From Arhodomonas sp052060015 (GTDB lineage Bacteria > Pseudomonadota > Gammaproteobacteria > Nitrococcales > Nitrococcaceae): DNA of 64,000 nucleotides. The stretch spans positions 682,001 to 746,000 of the forward strand of contig NZ_JBPODZ010000001.1 in NCBI RefSeq assembly GCF_052060015.1, written 5' to 3'. Below, in pieces: positions 6,285 to 16,935 of the stretch; position 1 is the stretch's first letter, and the number at the start of each line of letters is the position of its first letter. Made by a program: the position numbers and the translations under genes. The notes under the pieces were generated by a model that saw only the letters and a program-made list of their open reading frames with translations, made no database searches and was not told the origin of the DNA.

Positions 6285-8930
6285 ATGAGGATCACCCGCT
6301 GGAGCCTGCGGCGACGACTGCTCACCGCCACCCTGGTACCGCTACTGGGTATGGCCGGTGTACTGCTGTGCCTGCTGGGACGCGCCGAGCTCAACCACAT
6401 CCGGGAGACCCTGCAGCGGGAGCTCACTGTCCACGCCCACGAGCACCAGGCAATCACCGCCGATGCCGTGGCCGTGGCGGACCGGGCCAGGCTGGCGCGA
6501 ATCGTCGACACCCTGGCGGAGGCTCCCACAGTGGCCGGCGCCCGCATCACCGCTGCCGGGGGGGAAACCCTGGCCGCTGCCGAGCGGCGCAGCGGCGGCA
6601 TCCCCGCCCTGTTCGGTGCCTGGCTGACCCGGCTCACCACGCTGGAATCCCTGGATGTCGAACCCGTCACCGTGGCGCTGCCGCTCCCCGCCTCCGATGA
6701 CACGGCGCGATTGGCCGTCATCCCGGAATCGGGATGGGCCTACCACCGGTATCTCGCGGTGATGCTCCCGCCCCTGGCGCTGACCGGCGCCCTGGCCGTG
6801 ATCACCGGGTTGCTGGCGGTGGTGATCGCCAACAGCATCGCCATGCCGGTACGCCGAGCGACGCGTTTCGCGCGCCAGATCGAGAACGATGACCTCGGTC
6901 AGCGCCTGCGCGCGGGCTCCGGCGGCGAGATGGGCGAACTGGAGGAGGCCCTCAACGCCATGGCCCGCGCCATCGCACGGGGCCGCGAGAACCTGGAGGA
7001 TCGCGTCCGTCAGACCACTTCGGAGCTCCGCCAGACGCTGCAGGCCGTGGAGGTGCAGAACGTCGAGCTGGACATGGCCCGCAAGCGCGCCCTGGAGGCA
7101 AGCAAGGTCAAATCCGAATTTGTGGCGAATGTCTCCCACGAAATCCGCACGCCCATCAACGGCATCATCGGCTTCTCCGAGCTCCTCCATCACAGCCCGC
7201 TCAATCCCGATCAGCGCGACTACGTGGACACCATCCGCGCCTCCTGCGACAACCTGCTCAACATCGTCAACGATATCCTCGACTTCTCCAAGATCGAGGC
7301 GGGCAAGCTCGAGATGGAGAGTATCCCCTTCGATCTGCGGGACTGCGTCGAAGAGGTGATCGCCCTGCTGGCGCCCGGGGCCTATGACAAGGGCCTGGAG
7401 CTCACCCATCTGATCTACGCCGATGTGCCGACAAGGCTGGTGGGGGATCCGGCCCGGCTCCACCAGGTGCTGACCAACCTGGTGCATAACGCCATCAAGT
7501 TCACCCCGGCCGGCGAGGTCGTGGTGCGGGTAATGATCGACAGCGGTGAGGAGCGCCATGCCCGGGTCCGATTCAGCGTCACCGACACCGGGATCGGCCT
7601 CGACCGCCAGGACCGTGACAAGCTGTTCCAGGCATTCAGCCAAGCGGACACCTCGCTGACCCGGCGGTTCGGCGGCACCGGCCTCGGCCTGATCATCTGC
7701 CGCAAGCTCGTCGAGCGCATGGGGGGAACCATTGGCCTGGAAAGCGAACCCGCCAAGGGGTCTACCTTCTGGTTCACCGCCCGCCTGACCCGCCAGCGCG
7801 AGGGTGCCGACAGCCCGCCGGTGACGCCGTTGGTCGGCCGCCGGGTCCTGCTCGCGGACGGCCACGAGCTCGGCCGGCTCGCCCTGCGTCACCGCCTCGA
7901 GCAGTGGGGGATGACGGTGACCGAAACGGCGGCCCATGCCCGGCAGCTGGACGGGCGGCTTTCCACCGGCACGTGGGAGCTCCTCGTGCTGGGGCTGCGA
8001 CGCGAGGACCTCGGCAGCACCGGGGCAAGGGGGCTGATACGGGCCGCGGCGCAGCGGGGCGTACCCACGGTGGTGTTGGCGAGCAGCGTCCACCGCCAGG
8101 AGCTCCAGGAGGCCGTCCAGGCCGGTGCCCGTGCCAGCCTGCCACGGACGGCGCGCCGAAAGACGTTGTTCCGCGAGCTTTGCAACGCCGTGGCGGGGGA
8201 TTCCGGGGGCGCCAAGCCGGCCCTGCCGACCCCGCAGACGGACACCGCAACCTGCGAGAAACCGGAAGGCGGGCCCGCCCCCTCGGTGCTGGTGGTGGAC
8301 GACAACGCCATCAACCGCAAGCTGGTCACCACCGTCGCCAGCCGCAACGGCATCCGCGTCGCCGAGGCGGCGGACGGCAGCGCCGCCGTGGACGCGTGCC
8401 GCCACGAGCGCTTCGATGCCGTGTTCATGGACATCCAGATGCCCGGCCTCAGCGGTGAGGAAGCGGCACGGCGCATCCGTGCGCTCCACCACCGGGACGT
8501 CGAGCCACGGATGATCGCCCTCACCGCCAATGCCATGCCGGGGGAACGGGAACGGCTACTCGCCGCGGGCATGGACGAGTGCCTGATCAAGCCCGTCACC
8601 GAGCGCCAGATCCTGGATGCCCTGGGCTACCAGCACGGTGTACGCCAGCGCGAAGGGCCTAGGAGCGAGCTACAGGCCATGTTGCGCGCCGAGCTCCCTG
8701 AACACCGCCAGCGGATCCTGGCCGCGCTGGATGATGGGGACCACGAGGCGCTGCGCGAGCACGTCCACAAGCTCCATGGTGCCGTCAGTGTCTGCCATCT
8801 CCCGGAGCTCACCGGGGCCTGCGCGACGCTGGAATCCAGCCTGCTGGCCGGGGACACGGAAACGGTGCCAGAGCAGACCCGGGCGCTGCTGCGCGCCATC
8901 GACCGCCTCGCCGACGCGGTCCCCGCCTGA
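6285..8930 (+). CDS. barA: Hybrid sensor histidine kinase BarA/GacS
   Basis: 881 aa from the ATG at 6285, which has GAAGGA 8-13 bases upstream; the 25 extra upstream codons are judged non-coding. Order: TM1 (~13-35), a periplasmic sensor region, TM2 (~160-185), HAMP (~185-240), HisKA with H285 in SHEIRTPING, HATPase_c (NAIKFT, DTGIGL, GGTGLGL), a degenerate receiver (~517-630) without a phosphorylatable Asp, a true receiver with D716 in FMDIQMPG, and HPt with H828 (HKLHG). BarA passes phosphate to UvrY/GacA and so controls CsrA-binding small RNAs; neither is in this window. It faces cysM divergently and ends 2 bp from the convergent acpS stop. Confidence 0.93.
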   Translation: MRITRWSLRRRLLTATLVPLLGMAGVLLCLLGRAELNHIRETLQRELTVHAHEHQAITADAVAVADRARLARIVDTLAEAPTVAGARITAAGGETLAAAERRSGGIPALFGAWLTRLTTLESLDVEPVTVALPLPASDDTARLAVIPESGWAYHRYLAVMLPPLALTGALAVITGLLAVVIANSIAMPVRRATRFARQIENDDLGQRLRAGSGGEMGELEEALNAMARAIARGRENLEDRVRQTTSELRQTLQAVEVQNVELDMARKRALEASKVKSEFVANVSHEIRTPINGIIGFSELLHHSPLNPDQRDYVDTIRASCDNLLNIVNDILDFSKIEAGKLEMESIPFDLRDCVEEVIALLAPGAYDKGLELTHLIYADVPTRLVGDPARLHQVLTNLVHNAIKFTPAGEVVVRVMIDSGEERHARVRFSVTDTGIGLDRQDRDKLFQAFSQADTSLTRRFGGTGLGLIICRKLVERMGGTIGLESEPAKGSTFWFTARLTRQREGADSPPVTPLVGRRVLLADGHELGRLALRHRLEQWGMTVTETAAHARQLDGRLSTGTWELLVLGLRREDLGSTGARGLIRAAAQRGVPTVVLASSVHRQELQEAVQAGARASLPRTARRKTLFRELCNAVAGDSGGAKPALPTPQTDTATCEKPEGGPAPSVLVVDDNAINRKLVTTVASRNGIRVAEAADGSAAVDACRHERFDAVFMDIQMPGLSGEEAARRIRALHHRDVEPRMIALTANAMPGERERLLAAGMDECLIKPVTERQILDALGYQHGVRQREGPRSELQAMLRAELPEHRQRILAALDDGDHEALREHVHKLHGAVSVCHLPELTGACATLESSLLAGDTETVPEQTRALLRAIDRLADAVPA

Positions 8931-8932
8931 GC

Positions 8933-9313
8933 TCAATCCTCGATGACGACGAAGGCGACCGCGTAGTCCCGCTCATCGCTGATGGTGAGGTGCGCCCGCG
9001 TCGCGCCCAGCGCCGCCAGCTGCCGCGCCGCCTCACCGGTGAGCGCAAGGCCCGGGGCCCCGGAACGGGTGTGGGTGACCTGGATCTGATGGAAACCGAT
9101 ACCCGATCCTATGCCGGTGCCCAGCGCCTTGGCAGCCGCCTCCTTGGCGGCATAGCGGCGCGCCACGAACGCCGGGAAATCGGCCCGGCCCGAGCCCTCG
9201 GCGATCTCCTCGGTGGTGAGCACTCGCCGGGCGAATCGCGACCCCGGCTCCGGGGCCAGCCGGCGCAGGCGGGCCACCGCCACGATATCGCAGCCCATTC
9301 CGCGGATCGCCAT
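8933..9313 (-). CDS. acpS: Holo-[acyl-carrier-protein] synthase
   Basis: 126 aa. Transfers 4'-phosphopantetheine from CoA to the serine of acyl carrier protein. The Mg-binding D9 lies in GCDIVAVARL, and the second metal ligand is the Glu in RRYAAKEAAAKALGTGI. Length and both motifs are normal for the AcpS family. The ATG at 9313 is preceded by GGCGGAG. It is last in the rnc-era-recO-pdxJ-acpS string, 16 bp after pdxJ, the same order as in E. coli and many relatives. Confidence 0.95.
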   Translation of the reverse strand: MAIRGMGCDIVAVARLRRLAPEPGSRFARRVLTTEEIAEGSGRADFPAFVARRYAAKEAAAKALGTGIGSGIGFHQIQVTHTRSGAPGLALTGEAARQLAALGATRAHLTISDERDYAVAFVVIED

Positions 9314-9329
9314 GACGACTCCGCCGGCC

Positions 9330-10076
9330 TCAGCCCCGGACCGCCTCGCGCATCAGCCGCTTCATCTCCGCCACCGCCTCGCCCAACCCGGTGAACACGG
9401 CACGGGCGACGATCGCATGACCGATGTTGAGCTCGTGGATGCCGGGCAGGGCCGCCACCGGCGCCACGTTGTGATAGTGCAGCCCATGGCCCGCGTTCAC
9501 GGTCAGGCCCAGGCCCCGGGCGTAGGCCACCGCCTCCGTCACCCGCTGGAATGCGTGCTCCGCCGCCGCGCCGTCTCCGGCATCGGCGTACTCACCGGTG
9601 TGGATCTCCACGGTGGGCGCCCCGGCCGCCACCGCGGCCTCCAGCTGCCGGGGGTCGGGATCCACGAATAAGGAGACATTCACCCCCGCCGCGGCGAGAC
9701 GCCGGCACACCTCGTGGCTACGTTCCGGCTGGCCGGCAACATCCAGCCCGCCCTCGGTGGTCAGCTCCTCCCGGCGCTCGGGGACCAGGCAGCAGTGGGC
9801 GGGGCGCAACGACTCCGCGATGCCCACCATCTCGTCGGTCATCGCCATCTCCAGGTTGAGCCGGGTCTGCACCGTGTCGACGAGCAGGCGCACGTCCCGG
9901 TCCCGGATGTGGCGACGATCCTCGCGCAGGTGCACGGTGATGCCGTCGGCCCCGGCCTCCTCGGCGAGCAGCGCCGCCTGCACCGGCTCGGGGTATCGGG
10001 TGCCCCGGCTCTGGCGCAGCGTGGCGACGTGGTCGATGTTCACCCCCAGCAGGGGCAGCGGTAGGCACGCTGTCAT
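9330..10076 (-). CDS. pdxJ: Pyridoxine 5'-phosphate synthase
   Basis: 248 aa TIM barrel. Condenses 1-deoxyxylulose-5-phosphate with 3-amino-2-oxopropyl phosphate to pyridoxine 5'-phosphate, the last ring-forming step of de novo vitamin B6 synthesis. Diagnostic strings are LGVNIDHVATLRQSRG at the N-terminus, ITVHLREDRRHI (the catalytic arginine and histidine region), and VNAGHGLHYHN near the C-terminus. Its ATG overlaps the recO stop codon by 4 bp (ATGA), so translation is coupled. Confidence 0.96.
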   Translation of the reverse strand: MTACLPLPLLGVNIDHVATLRQSRGTRYPEPVQAALLAEEAGADGITVHLREDRRHIRDRDVRLLVDTVQTRLNLEMAMTDEMVGIAESLRPAHCCLVPERREELTTEGGLDVAGQPERSHEVCRRLAAAGVNVSLFVDPDPRQLEAAVAAGAPTVEIHTGEYADAGDGAAAEHAFQRVTEAVAYARGLGLTVNAGHGLHYHNVAPVAALPGIHELNIGHAIVARAVFTGLGEAVAEMKRLMREAVRG

Positions 10077-10840
10077 TCGCCCTGATCCCCCTTGTCCGTA
10101 TCGTCGTTGGTCTCTGCCGCCACACGCAGCCGCTGCCGGTACAACGAGCGGCTGTACAGGGGCCGCTCGCCGAGGTATGGCGCCAGCGCCCGGCGCATAA
10201 GCGCCCGGGCCTCGGCGCTGGCGGCGGCCGCGGGCTCGCCGCTTGCAAGCCCCAGCAGCACTCGCCCGCCGATGACCGCCTCGCCCCGTTCGCCGGAGAT
10301 CGGATAGAGCCCCGTCCCCGGATCGTACCCATAGTACCCCTGCGGCACCACCGGCCGGCCGTCCCGGTCGCGCTCCAGGCTCAGCCCGTAGCCGAGGCTC
10401 GCCAAAAGATCCCGCTCGAAGATCCGCAACAGCGCGCCCTCGCTACCGGCGTCCACGGCCAGCGCGGTAACCAGCGCGACGTAGCGCTCGAACAGCGTCG
10501 GGTGGGGATCGTTCCGGGCCGTGGTGCGCAGTAGGATCTCGTTGGCATAGAGACCGCTGATCAGCCGCGTGCCCTGCAGGTGGCGGGGCGGTCCAGCGAG
10601 CTCGGCGTCGGTGAGGGTGGCCAGCTCCCCGCGGCCCTGCCATGACAGGGTCAGCGCCTGGAAGGCCTGGAGGACCCCCGATAGCCGTGAGCGAGGCCGC
10701 CGGGCCCCCCGGGCGATCAATCCCACCCGGCCATGATCCCGGCTGAAACACTCCAGGAGCAGGCTGGTGTCGCGGTAGGGGCGGCGATGGAGCACATAGG
10801 CCGGCTCAAGGGTGGCCCGCCCCCCCTGCGCCCCGGGCAT
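10073..10840 (-). CDS. recO: DNA repair protein RecO
   Basis: 255 aa. Recombination mediator that, with RecR, loads RecA on SSB-coated single strands and anneals complementary strands. The N-terminal OB fold is recognisable (AYVLHRRPYRDTSLLLECF, then GRVGLIARGARRPRS). The remainder is the helical domain typical of the family. No clear zinc-binding cysteine set is present, as in other gammaproteobacterial RecO proteins. It starts 1 bp after the era stop and overlaps pdxJ by 4 bp. Confidence 0.93.
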   Translation of the reverse strand: MPGAQGGRATLEPAYVLHRRPYRDTSLLLECFSRDHGRVGLIARGARRPRSRLSGVLQAFQALTLSWQGRGELATLTDAELAGPPRHLQGTRLISGLYANEILLRTTARNDPHPTLFERYVALVTALAVDAGSEGALLRIFERDLLASLGYGLSLERDRDGRPVVPQGYYGYDPGTGLYPISGERGEAVIGGRVLLGLASGEPAAAASAEARALMRRALAPYLGERPLYSRSLYRQRLRVAAETNDDTDKGDQGE

Positions 10841-10841
10841 C

Positions 10842-11747
10842 CTAGCCCTCGCCGTAGCCCAGTGACCGCAGGGCGCGTTCGTCGTCCGACCACCCCTCCC
10901 GGACTTTCACCCAGAGCTGGAGATGGACCCTGGCGTCGAACAACCGTTCCATTTCCAGCCGTGCGGCCCGGCCGATGTGCTTGAGCCGCCGCCCATCCTC
11001 GCCGATGACGATCTTCTTCTGCCCCGGGCGCTCCACCCAGATCAGCGCGGCGATCCGCCGCAGCCGCCCCTCCTGCTCGAAGGCCTCGATCTCCACGGTG
11101 GTGGCATAGGGAAGCTCCTCGCCGAGGCCCGCCATCAGCTGCTCGCGGATCAGCTCCGCCGCCATGAACCGCTCCGAGCGGTCGGTGAGCTGGTCCTCGG
11201 GGAACAGCGGCGGGCCCTCGGGCAGGCAGGCGACGAGCTCCTGCTCGAGGGCATCCAGATTCTTGCCCCGCCGCGCCGAGACCGGCACCACCGCGGCGAA
11301 ATCGTGGCGCGCGCTGAGCTGCTCGATCAGGGGCAGCAAGCGGGCCTTGTCCGCCAGCCGGTCCACCTTATTGATGACCAGGATCACCGGCGCCCGGACG
11401 GAGGGCAGCCGCGCGAAGACCAGCTCGTCATCGTCGCTCCAGCGCGTGGCATCCACCACGACGACCACGGCATCCACGTCGTCGAGGGCCCGTATCGCGG
11501 CGTCGTTGAGATAGCGGTTCATCGCCGTGCGCGTGGCGGCATGGAGCCCCGGCGTGTCCACGTAGACGAGCTGCGCGCCCTCGATGTGATGCACGCCGAT
11601 AATGCGGTGGCGCGTGGTCTGGGGCTTGCGGGTGACGATGCTCACCTTCTGGCCCAGCAGGGCGTTCAACAGTGTGGACTTGCCCACGTTGGGCCGGCCC
11701 ACCAAGGCGACGAAACCACTGCGCAGGGTGGGCGTGGGGGTGCTCAT
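10842..11747 (-). CDS. era: GTPase Era
   Basis: 301 aa from the ATG at 11747. Era is an essential GTPase that binds the 3' end of 16S rRNA during 30S maturation. G motifs: GRPNVGKST (G1, ~16-24), DTPG (G3) and NKVD (G4). The C-terminal KH domain is seen in KIVIGEDGRRLKHIG and the following helix. The frame is open 45 codons further upstream, but that part lies inside rnc and has no ribosome site. The ATG overlaps the rnc stop by 4 bp. Confidence 0.96.
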   Translation of the reverse strand: MSTPTPTLRSGFVALVGRPNVGKSTLLNALLGQKVSIVTRKPQTTRHRIIGVHHIEGAQLVYVDTPGLHAATRTAMNRYLNDAAIRALDDVDAVVVVVDATRWSDDDELVFARLPSVRAPVILVINKVDRLADKARLLPLIEQLSARHDFAAVVPVSARRGKNLDALEQELVACLPEGPPLFPEDQLTDRSERFMAAELIREQLMAGLGEELPYATTVEIEAFEQEGRLRRIAALIWVERPGQKKIVIGEDGRRLKHIGRAARLEMERLFDARVHLQLWVKVREGWSDDERALRSLGYGEG

Positions 11748-12442
11748 CGGTCGGGGTCTCCGGATTGGGTGTCGCCGCGCTCCAGTCGCGCAAGCATCTC
11801 CTGTGCCGCCCGTTGCTCGGCGCGGCGTCGACTGTCGGCGACGCCCTCGCTGGCGAGCTCGAGGCGGTCGACGCGACAACACACGACAAACGTCTGATCG
11901 TGGGAACGGCCCTGAATATCCACCACCTCGTAGTCGGGCAGCGGCAGCCGGCGCGACTGGAGATACTCCTGCAGTCGGGTCTTCGGGTCCTTGAGCTCAC
12001 CGCGCTCGGGCAAGTCCTCCAGCCACTCCTGGTACAGCGAGGCGATCACGCCGCGGCAGGCCTCGAAACCGCCGTCGAGATAGACCGCCCCGAGGAGCGC
12101 CTCGACGGCATCCGCGAGGATCGAATCCCGGCGATGTCCGCCGGTCTTGAGCTCACCGCCACCGAGCCGGATATGGGCGCCGAGCCCCAGGGTCCGAGCG
12201 AGCCTCGCGAGAGACGCCTTGTTCACCAGGTTCGCGCGCAGGCGACTGAGCTCGCCCTCCCGGGCGCCTGGGCGGCGGGCGAAGACCTCCGCCGCGATCA
12301 CGAAGTTGAGCACGCTGTCGCCGAGGAACTCCAGGCGCTCGTTGTTAGGACCGGGGGCGCTGCGGTGGGTAAGCGCCTGCTCGAGCAGGGCCTCATCACC
12401 GAAGTGATACCCCAATCGCTGTTGCAATGCTCCGGCAGACAC
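11744..12442 (-). CDS. rnc: Ribonuclease III
   Basis: 232 aa. Double-strand-specific endoribonuclease that processes rRNA precursors and structured mRNAs. The signature NNERLEFLGDSVLN is intact near residues 37-50, followed by the second acidic site in DAVEALLGAVYLD. A double-stranded-RNA-binding domain (from about DPKTRLQEYLQ onward) forms the C-terminal third. It is translationally coupled to era (4-bp overlap) and lies 1 bp after the DUF4845 gene. Confidence 0.96.
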   Translation of the reverse strand: MSAGALQQRLGYHFGDEALLEQALTHRSAPGPNNERLEFLGDSVLNFVIAAEVFARRPGAREGELSRLRANLVNKASLARLARTLGLGAHIRLGGGELKTGGHRRDSILADAVEALLGAVYLDGGFEACRGVIASLYQEWLEDLPERGELKDPKTRLQEYLQSRRLPLPDYEVVDIQGRSHDQTFVVCCRVDRLELASEGVADSRRRAEQRAAQEMLARLERGDTQSGDPDR

Positions 12443-12443
12443 G

Positions 12444-12818
12444 TCAGTTCGGGATCACCGCGGCCCGGTCGAAGCGGGCCACCACGTCGAGGTTGCCGAT
12501 CAGCGGGCGCCGTACCTCGTAGGCCACGCTCGCCCTCATTCCGCCGGAGACGCTCTCCAGCTCCAGGTCTGAGGCCTCGAGGCTGTCGATGTCGTTGACC
12601 GAGAGCCGGCGGCTGAAGGTCCGTCGGATCTCCGCGCGATTGCTGCCGGTATAGCGAGTCTCCGCGGCGATACCCTCGAGGATCCGTCCCACCGAATAGG
12701 CCTCGATATAGACGGGAATCAGCCGCGCCCCCACCAGCGCCAGGAAGCCGATCACCACCAGCCCCACCAATAGCTGGGTAATCGTCATCCCCTGCTGCGA
12801 GCTCCGTGTCGCGTTCAC
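12444..12818 (-). CDS. DUF4845 family pilin-like single-pass membrane protein
   Basis: 124 aa when started at the GTG at 12818, which has GGGAGGGA about 7 bases upstream; an ATG at 12887 would add 23 codons but lies inside lepB without a ribosome site. The N-terminus QQGMTITQLLVGLVVIGFLALV resembles a type-II/IV pilin-like hydrophobic helix (~16-38), followed by a small periplasmic domain. DUF4845 genes are regularly found between lepB and rnc in Pseudomonas and relatives. Function is unknown. The position suggests a link to LepB processing, but that is inference. Confidence 0.85.
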   Translation of the reverse strand: MNATRSSQQGMTITQLLVGLVVIGFLALVGARLIPVYIEAYSVGRILEGIAAETRYTGSNRAEIRRTFSRRLSVNDIDSLEASDLELESVSGGMRASVAYEVRRPLIGNLDVVARFDRAAVIPN

Positions 12819-12843
12819 TATCCGTCCCTCCCGGTTGAACCCA

Positions 12844-13593
12844 TCAGCGGATGATATCGCCGATGCGGCGCCAGTGGAGCCCGCCATTGTCCATATCCCA
12901 GCTCAGCCACACCAGGAACGCCTCGCCCACGAGGTTCTCCTCCGGTACCGGCCCCCAGAAACGGCTGTCCGAGCTACGATCCCGGTTGTCGCCCATGGCG
13001 AAGTAGCTACGCTCCGGCACCTGATACTCAAAATCGCGCCCCGGGGCGTTCTCGTGCACCAGGATGCGGTGCCGAAACCCATCCAGGTCCTCCTCGCGTA
13101 CCGAGACCGTGGGATCATCGCGATAGTCTTTGAGCGAATCCTGCGCCATGACCTCGCCGTTCACGTAGAGCCGCTTGTCCTCATAGCGGATCTCGTCACC
13201 GGGCAGGCCCACCACTCGTTTGATGTAGTCCTGGGAGGGATCCTCGGGATAGCGGAACACCACGACATCGCCGCGCTCCGGCTCGCCGACCTCGAGGAAC
13301 TTTGCGTGGGCGACCGGCAGGCGCAGGCCGTAGGCGAACTTATTCACCAGGATGAAGTCACCGGGCAGCAGGGTGGGGATCATCGAGCCCGAGGGGATAC
13401 GAAAGGGCTCGGCGATGAACGAGCGGATCACCAGCACCACCAGGATCACCGGGAACAGCGAGCGCGGCAGATCCACATACCACGGATCCTTGTGTCCCTT
13501 CCGGCGCTGGCGACGCCGGCCGAGGCGGTCCCACAGCCACACGCCCCCGGTGACCGCGGTCACCACCACCAGCAGAGTCTCGAAATCCAGCAT
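12844..13593 (-). CDS. lepB: Signal peptidase I
   Basis: 249 aa from the ATG at 13593 (the frame continues 20 codons upstream without a ribosome site). Membrane serine protease that removes Sec/Tat signal peptides. The catalytic Ser is S70 in RIPSGSMIPTL and the general base Lys is K125 in YIKRVVGLPGD; GDNRDRSSDSRFWG is the conserved box E. Membrane helices lie at about residues 5-22 and 46-60. It sits 19 bp after lepA, the usual lepA-lepB pair. Confidence 0.96.
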   Translation of the reverse strand: MLDFETLLVVVTAVTGGVWLWDRLGRRRQRRKGHKDPWYVDLPRSLFPVILVVLVIRSFIAEPFRIPSGSMIPTLLPGDFILVNKFAYGLRLPVAHAKFLEVGEPERGDVVVFRYPEDPSQDYIKRVVGLPGDEIRYEDKRLYVNGEVMAQDSLKDYRDDPTVSVREEDLDGFRHRILVHENAPGRDFEYQVPERSYFAMGDNRDRSSDSRFWGPVPEENLVGEAFLVWLSWDMDNGGLHWRRIGDIIR

Positions 13594-13612
13594 CCGCGTA
13601 CCTGTCCCGTTT

Positions 13613-15424
<1,812 letters not shown>

Positions 15425-15451
15425 TGGGTCTCCGGTTGTGCAAACGGGCGG

Positions 15452-15483
15452 GACCCCGCGGCGGGGCGCCGCCGCGCGGGGTC
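15452..15483 (-). terminator. Strong hairpin between degP and lepA
   Basis: GACCCCGCG at one end pairs exactly with CGCGGGGTC at the other, and the interior GCGG/CCGC extends the stem with a 2-base bulge. It lies after the degP stop and before lepA. The bases after the stem on the minus strand contain only CGTTTG, so it may be a weak terminator, an mRNA stabiliser or an attenuator. Confidence 0.5.
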
Positions 15484-15531
15484 GGCTCGAGGCGCAAACG
15501 ATACGGCGTTAGGCCGGCGGGCTCAAATCCG

Positions 15532-16935
15532 CTAGCGTTCGGGCACTCGTAGCGCGAGGAAGCGCGGCCCGTCCTCACGGCGAACCAGTACCGCCACGCT
15601 CTGCCCCGGATCCAGACCGGCGAGTACCCGCTCCAGCGCCGCCGGCGAATCCACCGCCTCGCGGTTGACCCGGCTGATCACATCCCCCGACTCGATCCCC
15701 GCACGGCGGGCGGGACCCGGGCGCACCTCCTCGACAAGTACACCGGGGACATCGGCAGCCAGCCCGAGCGCCTCCCGCGTCGCGGTGTCCAGGCCGCGGA
15801 CCACCAGGCCCAGGCGCTCGACGGGTCCGGATTCCGGCTCGCCGCCGGCAGCGGCGAGATCCGCCGGCAATTGCCCAATGGTAACATCCAGGCTCAGGCG
15901 CCGGCCGTCCCGGATGACCTCGACCGTCGCCGTCTCTCCCGCGGCGGTGCGACCCACCATCGGAGGCAGCGCACCGGAGCTCGCGACGTCACGGCCGTTG
16001 TAGGTGACGATGATATCCCCCACCTCCAGCCCGGAATCCGCGGCCGGGCTGTCTTCGACGATCTGTGCCACCAGCGCGCCTTCGGGGCGCTCCATGTCGA
16101 AGGATTCCGCCAGTTCCCGGGTAACGTCCTGGATCATTACCCCGAGCCAGCCCCGGGCGACCTCGCCGCCATCACGGAGCTGCTCCACCACCTCCATCGC
16201 CAGCTCGATGGGGATGGCGAAGGAGACCCCCATGAAGCCACCGGTGCGGCTGTAGATATGGGAATTGATACCCACCACTTCGCCGTCGAGGTTGAACAGC
16301 GGCCCCCCGGAGTTGCCCGGGTTGATCGCCACGTCCGTCTGTATGAAGGGTACGTAGTTCTCCCGCGGGAGGTTACGGCCGATGGCACTGACGATGCCCG
16401 CGGTCACCGAATGCTCGAAACCGAAGGGGGAGCCGATCGCGAGCACCCACTGGCCCACCTCCAGCTCGGAGGAACGGCCGATGCGCACCACCGGCAGGGA
16501 TTCGGCGTCGATACGCAGCAGCGCCAGGTCGCTGCGTGGATCCGCCCCCACCAGCTCGGCGGTGTATTCCCGGCGGTCGGACAGACGCACCACGATCTCC
16601 GAGGCGTCACTGACCACGTGGTGGTTGGTAAGGATGTGTCCGTCCTCGGAGATCACGAACCCGGAGCCCAGGGAGTCGCTCTCAAAAGGCGCACGCGGCC
16701 CGCGCGGCTCCTCCTCGCGGAAGCGATCGAAGAAATCCCGAAAGGGATGGTCCTCGGGCAGCTCGGGCATCCTATCCGCCATCGGGCCATCGGCATGCTC
16801 CCGGGTGGTGCTGATGTTGACCACCGCCGGGCTGTTCTCCCGGACCATTTCGGTAAACTCCGGCAGCTGCCCCTGCGCCGGCCCCACCATGGCAACCAGC
16901 AGCACCCCCAGCAGCGCCGACAACGGACCTCTCAT
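15532..16935 (-). CDS. degP: Periplasmic serine protease/chaperone of the DegP/MucD family
   Basis: 467 aa. A signal peptide is seen (about residues 1-22, cleavage after AQG). The trypsin-like domain has the triad H106 (TNHHVV), D136 (DPRSDLALL) and S209 (NPGNSGGPL), followed by two PDZ domains (~265-355 and ~375-460). It degrades or refolds misfolded periplasmic and outer-membrane proteins. In Pseudomonas the equivalent (mucD) is the last gene of the algU-mucABC operon, as here, so mucD is an equally valid name. It overlaps rseC by 4 bp. Confidence 0.93.
   Translation of the reverse strand: MRGPLSALLGVLLVAMVGPAQGQLPEFTEMVRENSPAVVNISTTREHADGPMADRMPELPEDHPFRDFFDRFREEEPRGPRAPFESDSLGSGFVISEDGHILTNHHVVSDASEIVVRLSDRREYTAELVGADPRSDLALLRIDAESLPVVRIGRSSELEVGQWVLAIGSPFGFEHSVTAGIVSAIGRNLPRENYVPFIQTDVAINPGNSGGPLFNLDGEVVGINSHIYSRTGGFMGVSFAIPIELAMEVVEQLRDGGEVARGWLGVMIQDVTRELAESFDMERPEGALVAQIVEDSPAADSGLEVGDIIVTYNGRDVASSGALPPMVGRTAAGETATVEVIRDGRRLSLDVTIGQLPADLAAAGGEPESGPVERLGLVVRGLDTATREALGLAADVPGVLVEEVRPGPARRAGIESGDVISRVNREAVDSPAALERVLAGLDPGQSVAVLVRREDGPRFLALRVPER

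Noticed and set aside
6342..8492. 716-codon minus-strand open frame opposite barA
   Set aside because: It is the shadow of barA, whose HisKA, ATPase, receiver and HPt motifs are all intact on the plus strand.
12819..12887. Longer start (ATG 12887) for the DUF4845 protein
   Set aside because: It lies inside lepB, lacks a ribosome site, and would place 23 polar residues before the pilin-like hydrophobic helix; the GTG at 12818 has a good GGGAGGGA.
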